The position numbers and the translations under genes were made by a program. Shown here piece after piece: positions 31,909 through 40,158 of a DNA stretch of 64,000 nucleotides. Numbering within the stretch: position 1 is the first letter of the stretch; each line of letters opens with the position of its first letter. The notes below the pieces were generated by a model. It was not told the DNA's origin and did not search any database. It saw only the letters and a list, made by a program, of their open reading frames with translations. Source of the DNA: Cellulomonas humilata (lineage in GTDB: Bacteria > Actinomycetota > Actinomycetes > Actinomycetales > Cellulomonadaceae); assembly GCF_030814415.1 (NCBI RefSeq), contig NZ_JAUSVB010000001.1, positions 1,178,001-1,242,000 on the forward strand. The letters are read 5' to 3'.

Positions 31909-32699
31909 GACAGGTCCTCACTCAGCTCGTTGTTCTTGCTGCCGGTGCCGACGAGCGCGAGGAAGATCTCCTCCAGCGTCGGCTGCTTCTCGACGTACTC
32001 GACGGTCGCCGGGGGGAGGAGCTGCTTGAGCTCCCCGAGGGTGCCGTTGGCGATGATGCGGCCCTGGTGCAGGATCGCGATCCGGTCGGCCAGCTGCTCG
32101 GCCTCGTCCAGGTACTGCGTGGTGAGCAGGACGGTGGTGCCCTGCGTGGCCAGCTCCTTGATGACCTGCCACACCTCGATGCGCGCCTCCGGGTCGAGGC
32201 CGGTGGTCGGCTCGTCGAGGAAGAGCACCTTCGGTTGCCCGATGAGGCTCATCGCGATGTCGAGGCGACGACGCATGCCGCCGGAGTACGTCGCCACCTT
32301 GCGCGAGCCCGCCTCGGTGAGGCTGAAGCGCGCGAGGAGGTCGTCGGCGATCTGGTCGGTGTTCTTCAGGTGCCGCAGCTTGGCCACCAGCACGAGGTTC
32401 TCCTTGCCGGAGAGGATCTCGTCGACCGCGGCGAACTGCCCGGTCAGGCTGATGGCCTCGCGGACGCTGAACGCGTCGGTCGCGACGTCCGACCCGGCAA
32501 CGACGGCCGTGCCGGCGTCCTGCTTCAGCAGCGTGGACAGGATCCGGATCATCGTGGTCTTGCCGGCCCCGTTCGAGCCGAGGAGGGCGAAGATGCTGCC
32601 CGGCGCGACCTCGAAGTCGACGCCGCGCAGGACGTGCAGCTCCTTGTAGGACTTCTGGATGCCCTGCACGCGGATGGCAGGTGCGGTGGTTGTCGACAT
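31905..32699 (-). CDS. ABC transporter ATP-binding protein (DrrA family)
   Basis: 264 residues. Walker A LLGSNGAGKTTMIRIL (about 34-49), Q-loop in SLTGQFAAVDEILSG, signature YSGGMRRRLDIAMSL, Walker B VLFLDEPTTGLDPEARIEVW and the switch His region. The C-terminal VEYVEKQPTLEEIFLALVG is the DrrA/DUF4162 extension. ATG 32699 with GAAAGGG 9 nt upstream is used. An ATG at 32726 overlaps the DUF4097 stop (ATGA) and would add 9 residues. Confidence 0.92.
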   Translation of the reverse strand: MSTTTAPAIRVQGIQKSYKELHVLRGVDFEVAPGSIFALLGSNGAGKTTMIRILSTLLKQDAGTAVVAGSDVATDAFSVREAISLTGQFAAVDEILSGKENLVLVAKLRHLKNTDQIADDLLARFSLTEAGSRKVATYSGGMRRRLDIAMSLIGQPKVLFLDEPTTGLDPEARIEVWQVIKELATQGTTVLLTTQYLDEAEQLADRIAILHQGRIIANGTLGELKQLLPPATVEYVEKQPTLEEIFLALVGTGSKNNELSEDLS

Positions 32700-32722
32700 G
32701 TCTGTGTTCCCTTTCTCGGTTC

Positions 32723-33574
32723 TCATCGGGCGCGCTGGACGGTGATGTTGCCCGCCTGGGTGCGGGCACGGACGGCGACGGACTGCTCGGACTCGTCGGG
32801 GGCACGGTTGCCCTCGAGCTGGTTGCGGACGTGGCCGCTCCTCGAGGACAGGTCGAGCCAGGCGGGGACACCGTCTCGCACCCTGAGGGTGATCTGGCCG
32901 TACCCGCTCTCGACCTGGATGGAGCCGCTGGAGATCTCGTGCAGGTTGATGGCGCCGTAGGCGGTCTTCGCGGTGACGGAGGCGAGTGCCTTGGCGATCT
33001 CGAGGTCGCCGTAGGAGAGCTTCGCCTCGAGGTCGCCGCCGGCCTCACCGACGGTGACGTTGCCGTGCGACGCCTTCAGGATCGCGTCGCCGGTGACCGT
33101 GCCGAGCCGGATCTGACCGTGGTCGGCCGTGATCTCGGCGCCGCCCTCGACGGTGCCGACGGTCGCGCTGCCGTGCCCGGCGCGCAGCCACAGGTCGCCG
33201 GTGGTGTCGATCTCGGCACCACCGGACGATGCCCTGACGCGGGTGGCGCCGAGGCGCCCGACGGTGCGCACGTCTCCGACCGCGATGTCGCCGGTGAACC
33301 GCGACCCCGTGGGCAGTTCCACCACGATGTCGACGGTGTCGAACGGTCCCGGGCCGATCCAGCTCAGGCGCGGCTTCGGGCCGGTGACGGTGAGCCGCCG
33401 GCCGTCGAACTCGACCTTGGTCTCCTCCGCACCCCGGCGGTCGACCGCCTTCGCCGGGTTCGTGGGCGTCACGGTGACGACCGTGTCGGCGCGGTCGCTG
33501 GCGACGACGTCGATCGCGCCGACCTGCAGGTGGATGGCGAGGTCGATCGGAGTGGGCGTGGTGTACGTGGGCAT
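32723..33574 (-). CDS. DUF4097-family beta-repeat protein
   Basis: 283 residues, nearly all short beta strands. Repeated units include VGDVRTVGRLGATRVRASSGGAEIDTTGDLWLRAGHGSATVGTVEGGAEITADHGQIRLGTVTGDAILKASHGNVTVGEAGGDLEAKLSYGDLEIAKA, with a period of about 20 residues, a right-handed beta-helix/adhesin-like DUF4097 pattern. No signal peptide is visible, so it is probably cytoplasmic or membrane-associated. It starts behind AAGGAAGG and is followed with overlap by the DrrA/B genes. DUF4097 genes are commonly linked to regulators and ABC exporters, but their role is unknown. Confidence 0.85.
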   Translation of the reverse strand: MPTYTTPTPIDLAIHLQVGAIDVVASDRADTVVTVTPTNPAKAVDRRGAEETKVEFDGRRLTVTGPKPRLSWIGPGPFDTVDIVVELPTGSRFTGDIAVGDVRTVGRLGATRVRASSGGAEIDTTGDLWLRAGHGSATVGTVEGGAEITADHGQIRLGTVTGDAILKASHGNVTVGEAGGDLEAKLSYGDLEIAKALASVTAKTAYGAINLHEISSGSIQVESGYGQITLRVRDGVPAWLDLSSRSGHVRNQLEGNRAPDESEQSVAVRARTQAGNITVQRAR

Positions 33575-33658
33575 GCTGACGCCTGCCTTCCTTTTTGAGT
33601 GTGTTCGTCCGGCCCCGCGGGTCCGCGTGGCTGGTGGTCTGTTGTGGGGCTGGGCGGG

Positions 33659-34147
33659 TTAGCGCGCCCAGCCGGCGAAGCTGTCGCCGGTGCGCAGCGT
33701 GCGCTGCGCGGATCGTCGTTGCTTGGGCTGGAGTGCGGCGGCGACCGCCCGCACCAGCCACGTGTTGACGGACAGTCCGTCCGCCACGGCCGCCTCGTCG
33801 ACCTTCGCCTTGAGGGCGTCCGGCAGGCGGAGCGTGGTGCGCGAGGTGCTCACGTCGTCGAGGTCCACCGAGGTGGTGGGCTCGTCGTCGCTCTCGGCCT
33901 CGGTGCTCGCCTGGGTGACCACGAACTCGACCTCACGGCCGCGCAGCCGCAGGTCGACCGAGCCCGGTGCCAGGTCGCGGGTGATCTCCCCGACCGCGGC
34001 CGAGAGGACGTCGAGCAGCACGAGCCGCGCCGCGGAGTCGAGGCCAGCGACGAGCCGCTCGGCGACCGCACGGGTGTCGTCCGTGCCGTTCTCTGCGGAG
34101 TCCAGCAGCTGGCGCTGCAGGTCGTTGACGTACGTTCCCAGGTCCAT
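33659..34147 (-). CDS. ribbon-helix-helix (HicB/Arc-like) regulator
   Basis: 162 residues. The N-terminal half (about 1-80) is helical with no known domain. The C-terminal part holds a ribbon-helix-helix: TSRTTLRLPDALKAKVDEAAVADGLSVNTWLVRAVAAALQ (about 103-142), followed by a basic tail (KQRRSAQRTLRTGDSFAGW). HicB-type antitoxins look like this, but no HicA gene is adjacent, so a transcription-factor role is preferred. Operator-like TGACACCA repeats at 34158-34218 lie just upstream, fitting autoregulation. ATG 34147 is used; upstream in-frame codons come from those repeats. Confidence 0.8.
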   Translation of the reverse strand: MDLGTYVNDLQRQLLDSAENGTDDTRAVAERLVAGLDSAARLVLLDVLSAAVGEITRDLAPGSVDLRLRGREVEFVVTQASTEAESDDEPTTSVDLDDVSTSRTTLRLPDALKAKVDEAAVADGLSVNTWLVRAVAAALQPKQRRSAQRTLRTGDSFAGWAR

Positions 34148-34157
34148 GGCACCAGCA

Positions 34158-34218
34158 TGACACCACAATGGTGTCAGGTCAAGCATCTGTGGTGTCAGAT
34201 CGTACGGAAGTGGTGTCA
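34158..34218 (-). promoter_or_regulatory. operator array: TGACACCA repeats phased by 21 bp
   Basis: The octamer TGGTGTCA occurs at 34169, 34190 and 34211 (exactly 21 bp apart), and its complement TGACACCA at 34158 forms a perfect 8-3-8 palindrome with the first (34158-34176). Two helical turns between half-sites place them on one DNA face, the usual arrangement for cooperative ribbon-helix-helix dimers. It ends 10 bp before the RHH gene start. Confidence 0.7.
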
Positions 34219-34395
34219 CGCGAACCCTGAGATGGCTATCTGCGCAGGTCAGGCCCCCATCGCGCGGTCGGGATCGACCAAGCCATGCGTGACGTTGACG
34301 CGCCTGCCCGCGCCACCCATGGCTTGCTCACCGCCGCGCGAACCCGACCGTGGTGTCGTCGGGTGGCTCGCGGTGTCAATCGCGTCGGGTCGTCG

Positions 34396-35046
34396 TCAGC
34401 CTGCCGACGTCGGGAGCGTGTGCCAGGTCTCGAACGCGACCGCCGCCGCTGCGTCGACGTCGCCGGCCGCGCACATCCGGATGAGCTCCTCGTGCCGGTC
34501 GGGGGAGCGCAGGCCGTCGGCCGACGCGAACCGCAGCCGCTCGATCCTGCGCAGCACGGGCATGTACTGCTCGAGGACCGCGGCCGCCGCCCGGTTGCCG
34601 GCGACGGCGACCGGGACCGCGTGCAGCTCGTCGTCGGCGACGATCGCGGCGTCGATGTCCCCGGCGTCGAGGGCGTCGCCGAACCGACGGGCTGCGTCGC
34701 GCATCGCGTCGAGGTCGGCGGAGGTGAACCGGGCGACCGCCTCCCGGACCGCCAGCTCGTGCATCGCGGCGACGACGTCCCGGGCGTCGCGCGTGGAGCG
34801 CTCGTCGAGCGAGCTGACGACTGTCGACCGTCCCGGTCGGGCGACGACGAGCCCGCCCTGCGCGAGCCGGAGCAGCGCCTCGCGGACCGGGGTGCGGCTC
34901 ACGCCGAGCCAGGTCGCGAGCTCGCCGTCCCGGAGCTGCTCGCCGGGGGCGAAGGTGCCGTCGGTGATCGCGTCGCGCAGGCGCCGGTAGACGTCGTCCC
35001 GCAGTAGTGAGCGGTCGACGGGCGGGCGGTCGGTGGGAACGGGCAC
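34396..35046 (-). CDS. GntR-family (FCD-type) regulator
   Basis: 216 residues from GTG 35046. N-terminal winged helix: VDRSLLRDDVYRRLRDAITDGTFAPGEQLRDGELATWLGVSRTPVREALLRLAQGGLVVARPGRSTVVSSLD (about 10-80). The C-terminal FCD domain is all-helical with DLDAMRDAARRFGDALDAGDIDAAIVADDELHAVPVAVAGN (D and H ligands of the FCD metal site) and HEELIRMCAAGDVDAAAAVAFETW. It is divergent from the alpha/beta hydrolase at 35169, the likely target, with a palindrome over that gene's promoter. Confidence 0.88.
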   Translation of the reverse strand: MPVPTDRPPVDRSLLRDDVYRRLRDAITDGTFAPGEQLRDGELATWLGVSRTPVREALLRLAQGGLVVARPGRSTVVSSLDERSTRDARDVVAAMHELAVREAVARFTSADLDAMRDAARRFGDALDAGDIDAAIVADDELHAVPVAVAGNRAAAAVLEQYMPVLRRIERLRFASADGLRSPDRHEELIRMCAAGDVDAAAAVAFETWHTLPTSAG

Positions 35047-35088
35047 GCCCCCATGGTGCCCGCCCCGGGGCGCCCGATGGAGGAGGTC

Positions 35089-35121
35089 TTGACGGAGTGT
35101 CGGCAGTACGCAATATATTGC
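35089..35121 (+). promoter_or_regulatory. hydrolase promoter with GCAATATATTGC palindrome over the -10
   Basis: TTGACG (35089-35094) with an AT-rich -10 region (TATATT at 35114-35119, spacer 19) inside the perfect 12-bp palindrome at 35110-35121. This AT island is exceptional in this DNA and fits a GntR operator that occludes the -10. Confidence 0.55.
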
Positions 35122-35168
35122 ATGCCGATTGTGTTGGAGCTGTCGTCCCATCAACGAGAGGAAGACCC

Positions 35169-35891
35169 ATGAGCACCACCAAGCAGACCGTCGTCCTGGT
35201 CCACGGCGCCTACGCGGACTCGTCGAGCTGGAACGGCTCCATCGACGCGCTGCAGGGGGCCGGCCACCGCGTCATCGCCGTCGCCAACCCCCTGCGAGGT
35301 CTGGAGAGCGACGGCGACTACCTGCGCAGCGTCCTGGAGACCATCGACGGCCCCATCGTCATCGCGGGCCACTCGTACGGCGGATCCGTCATGAGCCACG
35401 CGGCCGAGGGGAACCCGAACGTCACGGCTCTCGTCTACGTCGCGAGCTTCCTCGCCGAGGTCGGCGAGAGCCTGCTCGAGCTCGTCGAGAAGTTCCCCGG
35501 CGCCCAGCTCGGCGGGGCCGCCGTCCCGACGCCGTACCGCACGCCCGACGGCAGCACGGAGACCGAGCTGACCATCGACCCGGGCCGCTTCCCGCAGCTC
35601 TTCGCGGGCGACGTCGACCGGGCCGTCGCACGGCGGATGGCCGCCACCCAGCGCCCTCTCGCGCTCGCCGCCTTCACGGCCCCGGCGACCCGCGCGGCCT
35701 GGCGGTCCATCGAGTCGTGGGCGCTGCTCGCGGCGCAGGACCTCGCCGTCCCCGCCGAGCTGGTGCGCTTCATGACGGAGCGGGCCGACGCGCACCTGGT
35801 CGAGGTGGACGCGTCGCACGCCGTCACGGTCTCGCAGCCCGGCGCCGTGACCGACCTGATCCTCGAGGCGGCGCGGGCGACCGCGCGCTGA
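35169..35891 (+). CDS. alpha/beta hydrolase
   Basis: 240 residues. VVLVHGAYADSSSWNGSIDALQGAGHRVIAVANPLRG is the N-terminal core with an oxyanion HGA. The nucleophile elbow is GHSYGGSV (Ser69). The catalytic His lies in HLVEVDASHAVTVSQPGAVTDLI. The acid is probably in the region before HLVEVD. The type is EstC/MenH-like small esterases that act on small acyl substrates. GAGAGGAAG precedes the ATG. It is divergent from the GntR regulator and followed by a strong terminator, so it is monocistronic. Confidence 0.9.
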   Translation: MSTTKQTVVLVHGAYADSSSWNGSIDALQGAGHRVIAVANPLRGLESDGDYLRSVLETIDGPIVIAGHSYGGSVMSHAAEGNPNVTALVYVASFLAEVGESLLELVEKFPGAQLGGAAVPTPYRTPDGSTETELTIDPGRFPQLFAGDVDRAVARRMAATQRPLALAAFTAPATRAAWRSIESWALLAAQDLAVPAELVRFMTERADAHLVEVDASHAVTVSQPGAVTDLILEAARATAR

Positions 35892-35898
35892 TCCGCCA

Positions 35899-35936
35899 CA
35901 CCCGGGTGGGGCCGCGATCCGCGCCCCACCCGGGTG
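35899..35936 (+). terminator. terminator after the alpha/beta hydrolase
   Basis: Perfect 14-bp arms (35899-35912, 35923-35936) around a 10-nt loop, 7 bp after the stop codon. Confidence 0.8.
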
Positions 35937-35994
35937 CCAGGTCACCCGGTGAGATAGGCCTGGGCGCCGATGCGTGCAGGTAGCGTCCGGTCGC

Positions 35995-37500
35995 ATGGCG
36001 ACGCGCAGCGGGATGGCGGAGGTCGAGCTCGTCGAGCACGACGACGACGTCGTCGACCCCGTCGACCACGTGGGCCGTGCCCGCGTCGTCGTCCGCGCCC
36101 GTGCGCGGGGCGTTCTCGGCTGGATCGGTCGGCACCGGGTGCTCGCGCTCGCGACGGTCGTCGCCACCGTCGTCGCGGTCGGCGTCCCGGCGGCCTGGTC
36201 GGTCCGGTCGGAGCGTGCCCGGCTCGACGCCCTCGCCGCGCATCCTGGTATCGCCGCGCCGCTGGCCTCCGCGCCCGACGTGGCGTGGACGTCCCCGGCG
36301 ACACCGGGCAGCTTCGCGCTGACTGTGTCCGATCGCGCCTGGATCCGGGACGACGTCCTGATCCTGTGGGAGCAGACCGGCGACTCGACGAACTCCCTGC
36401 GCGCCGTCGACGTCGGCTCCGGGAACGAGCTCTGGACGTCGCCCCTCTCGAGCGTCCCGGACCTGGGAGACCCGGCCGACCGCGCCACCAACGACGTGAC
36501 GACCTGCTCGTCACCGGAGGCGGCCCCCGGACAGGGGGTCGTGGTCTGCCTGGTGACCGACTCGTGGCAGCTCACCGTCTCGGACGACGACACCCAGGCC
36601 GACCTGGTCGAAGCCGCCACGGTGCGGCTGCGGACGTTCGACGCCGCGACCGGTGAGACGGTGCTGGACCGGCCTCTCGGCAGTGGTGCCTCCTTCACCC
36701 CGATCGACTCCGACGTGGTCGTCGCGGAGCGCCCCCGGTCGGGCGACGGCCCGGCGCGGGTGGTGCGGCTCGACCCGTCGACCGGGACGGAGCGGTGGGC
36801 CGTCGACATCCCGCACCCGGTCGGCGGGGCCGGGTGGGAGTACCCCACCGTGCAGCTGCTCGGCGACGAGATCGGCGTGGGCTGGCTCGGGACCACGACC
36901 CTGTTCACCGGCGACGGTGGCCCGACAGGTGTCCTCGACACCGACATCGTGTGGCAGGCCCGGGGACACCGCGTCACGGCCGGCGGCGCAGCGACCACCC
37001 AGCTGCGGGACCTCGACACCGGCCGCGTCATCGAGCTCGGGGACGCCCGGGAGCCGTGGATCGACACCGACGACAGGTCCGAGCCCGACCTGCTGATCCT
37101 GCAGTCCGAGGACCGGCTCGCCGCGCGCGACCTGGCCACCGGGCAGCTGGCGTGGCGGGTCGACTGGCCGGCGGAGCGGACCCTGAACCTCGTCGTCGTC
37201 GACGGCATGCTCGCGCGCCAGACCGACGACGCCCTGACCGTCCTCGACCTCCGCACCGGCGAGCAGCTCTGGCGCCGGTCGATGTCCGCCTACGGCGAGA
37301 GCATGGTCACCGACGGACGCCGGCTGGTCGTGATCGCGTCCGTCGTCGGGACCGGACCCGTGGTCGCCGCCTACGACGCGCGCGACGGGCGACGCGTCTG
37401 GGAGGCACCCGTCCCGATCGCGGTGCAGAGCCTGGCGGTGGTCGACCACCGGCTCTTCGCGGTCAGCAGCGAGGGCGTCGTCGCGTTCGGGGCGAGCTAG
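35995..37500 (+). CDS. membrane-anchored PQQ-like beta-propeller protein
   Basis: 501 residues. A cytoplasmic acidic/basic N-terminus (about 1-42) and one membrane helix (HRVLALATVVATVVAVGVPAAW, about 46-67) precede an extracytoplasmic PQQ-like propeller. Repeats such as LRAVDVGSGNELWTSPL, LRTFDAATGETVLDRPL, VRLDPSTGTERWAVDI, LAARDLATGQLAWRVDW, VLDLRTGEQLWRRS and AAYDARDGRRVWEAPV carry the typical D..TG...W pattern. No enzyme motif is present, so a binding or scaffold role is likely. ATG 35995 has TAGCGT (35981-35986) 8 nt upstream, a leaderless arrangement. Confidence 0.8.
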   Translation: MATRSGMAEVELVEHDDDVVDPVDHVGRARVVVRARARGVLGWIGRHRVLALATVVATVVAVGVPAAWSVRSERARLDALAAHPGIAAPLASAPDVAWTSPATPGSFALTVSDRAWIRDDVLILWEQTGDSTNSLRAVDVGSGNELWTSPLSSVPDLGDPADRATNDVTTCSSPEAAPGQGVVVCLVTDSWQLTVSDDDTQADLVEAATVRLRTFDAATGETVLDRPLGSGASFTPIDSDVVVAERPRSGDGPARVVRLDPSTGTERWAVDIPHPVGGAGWEYPTVQLLGDEIGVGWLGTTTLFTGDGGPTGVLDTDIVWQARGHRVTAGGAATTQLRDLDTGRVIELGDAREPWIDTDDRSEPDLLILQSEDRLAARDLATGQLAWRVDWPAERTLNLVVVDGMLARQTDDALTVLDLRTGEQLWRRSMSAYGESMVTDGRRLVVIASVVGTGPVVAAYDARDGRRVWEAPVPIAVQSLAVVDHRLFAVSSEGVVAFGAS

Positions 37501-39065
37501 TCCAGGTAGATCGACGCCCCCGGGCCCAGCGGGATGCCGAGCAGGTACCAGACCACCAGCAGCGCGGACCAGGTGATCAGCAGCACCACGGTGTACGGGA
37601 GCATCAGCGAGATCACGGACCCGACGCCGACCTTCCGGCGGTACCGCTCGGCGAAGATCACGATCAGCGCGAAGTACGGCATCAGCGGCGTGGCCACGTT
37701 CACGGGCGAGTCGCCGACACGGTAGGCGGCCATCGCCAGGTCCGGGGAGATGCCGAGCTGGATGAACAGGGGCACGAACACGGGCGCGAAGATGGCCCAC
37801 TTGGGCACGACGCCGCCGATGAAGATGTCGATGACGGCCGTCATGGCGATGAGCCCGAGGATCAGCCAGACGGTGCTGAGGTTGGCGGCCTCGAGGGTGT
37901 CGGCCATGTTCACGGCGGCGATGGTGCCGAGGTTCGAGTAGTTGAAGTACGCGATGAACTGGCTGATGACCAGGAGCAGGAAGATCAGGCCGGAGAGGCC
38001 GGCGATGGTCTTGGTCATGGGGTTGATGACGTCCATCGAGCCCTTGATCGTGCCGGCGCCCCTGCCGTAGCAGAGCCCCATCACGAAGAAGTACACGAGG
38101 ATCAGGAAGATGATCGAGTTCAGCAGCGGGGAGTCCTCGATCAGGCTCCCGGTCTCGGGGTTGCGCAGCAGGGCGTTCGGCGGGAGCGAGAGCGCGAGCA
38201 CGACGACGGTCGTGCCGAGGAAGCCCCAGAAGGCGTAGCGCAGGCCGTTCTTCTCCTCGGCGCTGAGCTCGCCCGACGGTGGTTCGTCGGCAGTCTCGGG
38301 TCCCTCGGAGGGGTGGTAGGCGCCCAGCCGCGGCTCGACGAACTTCTCGGTGAGCAGCGTGACGACGACGGTGACCAGCAGCGTGGAGACGATCCCGAAG
38401 TACAGGTTGCCGGTGATCGACACGTGGTTGGCGGGGTCGGCGATGGCCTCGTTGGTGATCTCCGCGAGCATCCCGTCGACCGGGGTGATGAGGATGTTCA
38501 CCGCGAACCCGCCGCCGACCCCGGCGAACGCGGCCGCGAGGCCGGCCAGCGGGTGGCGGCCCAGGGACAGGAACACCGCGGCGGCCAGCGGGATCAGCAC
38601 CAGGTAGCCGGCGTCGGTGGCGATCGAGGACAGCACGCCGAGCAGCACGATGATGAACGTGATGGCCCGCGGCGGGGCGATCTTGACCAGGCGCTTGATG
38701 AACGAGGAGATCAGGCCGACCTCCTCGGCCATGCCCACGCCGATCATGGCGACGACGATGACGCCGACCACCCCGAAGTTGTTGAAGTTGGCGACCGGCG
38801 ACGTGAACACGAACCGCAGCCCGTCCGCGTCGAGGAGGCTCTGCGCGGCCACCGTGACGGTGATCGGTTCCTCCGCACCGATCTGCGCCTGCTCGAACGT
38901 GACGGTGCTCCCGGCCGCCTGGAAGATCGCCGAGAGCACCATGATGAACGCGATGAGGATCAGGAAGATGATCACCGGATGGGGGACCCTGTTCCCCGCC
39001 ACCTCGATCCCGTCCAGGACCTTCTGGAGTAACGATCGTGGGGGTGCCGCCTCGACCTGGCTCAT
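37497..39065 (-). CDS. AbgT-family transporter
   Basis: 522 residues with about 12 helices. Family landmarks include LLQKVLDGIEVAGNRVPHPVIIFLILI at the N-terminus, FNNFGVVGVIVVAMIGVGMAEEVGLISSFIKRLVK, LSSIATDAGYLVLIPLAAAVF, GRHPLAGLAAAFAGVGGGFAVNILITPVDGMLAEITNEA, and RVGDSPVNVATPLMPYFALIV near the end. AbgT proteins import p-aminobenzoyl-glutamate or export sulfonamide-like drugs. No abgAB genes are nearby, so the substrate is open. The stop overlaps the propeller gene stop by 3-4 bp on the opposite strand. Confidence 0.92.
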   Translation of the reverse strand: MSQVEAAPPRSLLQKVLDGIEVAGNRVPHPVIIFLILIAFIMVLSAIFQAAGSTVTFEQAQIGAEEPITVTVAAQSLLDADGLRFVFTSPVANFNNFGVVGVIVVAMIGVGMAEEVGLISSFIKRLVKIAPPRAITFIIVLLGVLSSIATDAGYLVLIPLAAAVFLSLGRHPLAGLAAAFAGVGGGFAVNILITPVDGMLAEITNEAIADPANHVSITGNLYFGIVSTLLVTVVVTLLTEKFVEPRLGAYHPSEGPETADEPPSGELSAEEKNGLRYAFWGFLGTTVVVLALSLPPNALLRNPETGSLIEDSPLLNSIIFLILVYFFVMGLCYGRGAGTIKGSMDVINPMTKTIAGLSGLIFLLLVISQFIAYFNYSNLGTIAAVNMADTLEAANLSTVWLILGLIAMTAVIDIFIGGVVPKWAIFAPVFVPLFIQLGISPDLAMAAYRVGDSPVNVATPLMPYFALIVIFAERYRRKVGVGSVISLMLPYTVVLLITWSALLVVWYLLGIPLGPGASIYLD

Positions 39066-39149
39066 GCGCGCTCCTCGGCTCGAACCGCTTCGGGACCGAC
39101 GGTAGCGCCGGACCCGACATCTCGGACGGCTCCGTGATGGGATGTCGCC

Positions 39150-40121
39150 ATGAAGCAGCCCGTCTACGCACCCGGCCAACCCGGATGGATCCGCGATCTC
39201 GGTCGTACTGGCCTGCAGGTCTCGGCCGTCTGTCTCGGCGGTGGACCGCTCGGCAGCATGCCCGCGCTCTTCGGTCGTGACGTCACCGCCGACGAGGGCG
39301 TCGCGACGGTCCTCGCCGCGCTCGACAGCCCGATCCGCTTCATCGACACCTCCAACGCGTACAGCGAGGGCGAGAGCGAGCGCCGCATCGGTGCCGCGCT
39401 CGTCGAGGCGGGCGGGGTGCCCGAGGGCGTCGTCATCGCCACGAAGGTGGACCCGTCGGGACGTGACTACTCCGCCGAGCGCGTGCGCGCGTCCGTCGCG
39501 GAGAGCCGTGCGCGGCTGGGGATCGAGAAGCTTCCGCTGGTCCACCTGCACGACCCGGAGTCGTTCGACTTCGCGGAGATGTCCGCGCCCGGCGGCCCGG
39601 TCGAGGCGCTCGTGCAGCTGCGCGACGAGGGCGAGGTCGGCGCGATCGGCCTGGCGGGCGGCCGGGTGCAGGAGATCGCGAAGTACCTGGACCTCGGCGT
39701 CTTCGACGTCCTGCTGGTGCACAACCGCTGGACGCTCGTCGACCGCAGCGCCGGCGCGCTGCTCGACGAGGCCGTCCGGCAGGAGATGGGGATCCTCAAC
39801 GCCGCGGTGTACGGCGGCGGGATCCTGGCGTTCCAGGCCGGGGGGCCGACGAGCTACGGATACCGCCCGGCACCGCCCGAGACGCTGCAGGCGATCGAGG
39901 CGATGCGGCGGGTGTGCTCCGACTTCCACACGGACCTCGGCACCGCGGCGCTGCAGTTCTCGCTGCGGGACGAGCGGATCGCGTCGACCGTCGTCGGCAT
40001 GAGCCGTCCCGGACGCGTCGCCCGCACGCTCGACCTGGCGTCCGAGCCGCTGCCGGACGCGCTGTGGCCGGCGCTGGAGGCGCTCGTCCCGCCGCCGCAC
40101 GTGTGGCTCGACGCCGACTGA
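39150..40121 (+). CDS. aldo/keto reductase (fucose/aldose dehydrogenase-like)
   Basis: 323 residues. WIRDLGRTGLQVSAVCLGGGPLGSMPALFGRDVTADEGVATVLAALDSPIRFIDTSNAYSEGESERRIGAAL supplies the catalytic Asp and Tyr. Lys is in VVIATKVDPSGRDYS and His in PLVHLHDPESFDF. The NAD(P) site is TVVGMSRPGRVARTLDLA. The sub-type resembles D-threo-aldose 1-dehydrogenase/L-fucose dehydrogenase. It is followed after 37 bp by a sugar-nucleotide-type epimerase/dehydratase, so a sugar-oxidation role is plausible. Confidence 0.88.
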   Translation: MKQPVYAPGQPGWIRDLGRTGLQVSAVCLGGGPLGSMPALFGRDVTADEGVATVLAALDSPIRFIDTSNAYSEGESERRIGAALVEAGGVPEGVVIATKVDPSGRDYSAERVRASVAESRARLGIEKLPLVHLHDPESFDFAEMSAPGGPVEALVQLRDEGEVGAIGLAGGRVQEIAKYLDLGVFDVLLVHNRWTLVDRSAGALLDEAVRQEMGILNAAVYGGGILAFQAGGPTSYGYRPAPPETLQAIEAMRRVCSDFHTDLGTAALQFSLRDERIASTVVGMSRPGRVARTLDLASEPLPDALWPALEALVPPPHVWLDAD

Positions 40122-40158
40122 CCCCGCGCCTCGGGCCGCGGCGGGTTAGCGTCGCGGG

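Noticed and set aside
33659-34147. HicAB toxin-antitoxin system
   Set aside because: The RHH protein looks HicB-like, but no small HicA dsRNA-binding toxin gene is beside it. The neighbours are DUF4097 and an ABC exporter.
34351-34378. TGGTGTCG and CGGTGTCA as further RHH operator sites
   Set aside because: They deviate from the octamer, are 20 bp apart rather than 21, and are 140 bp from the array. They are kept only as a side note.
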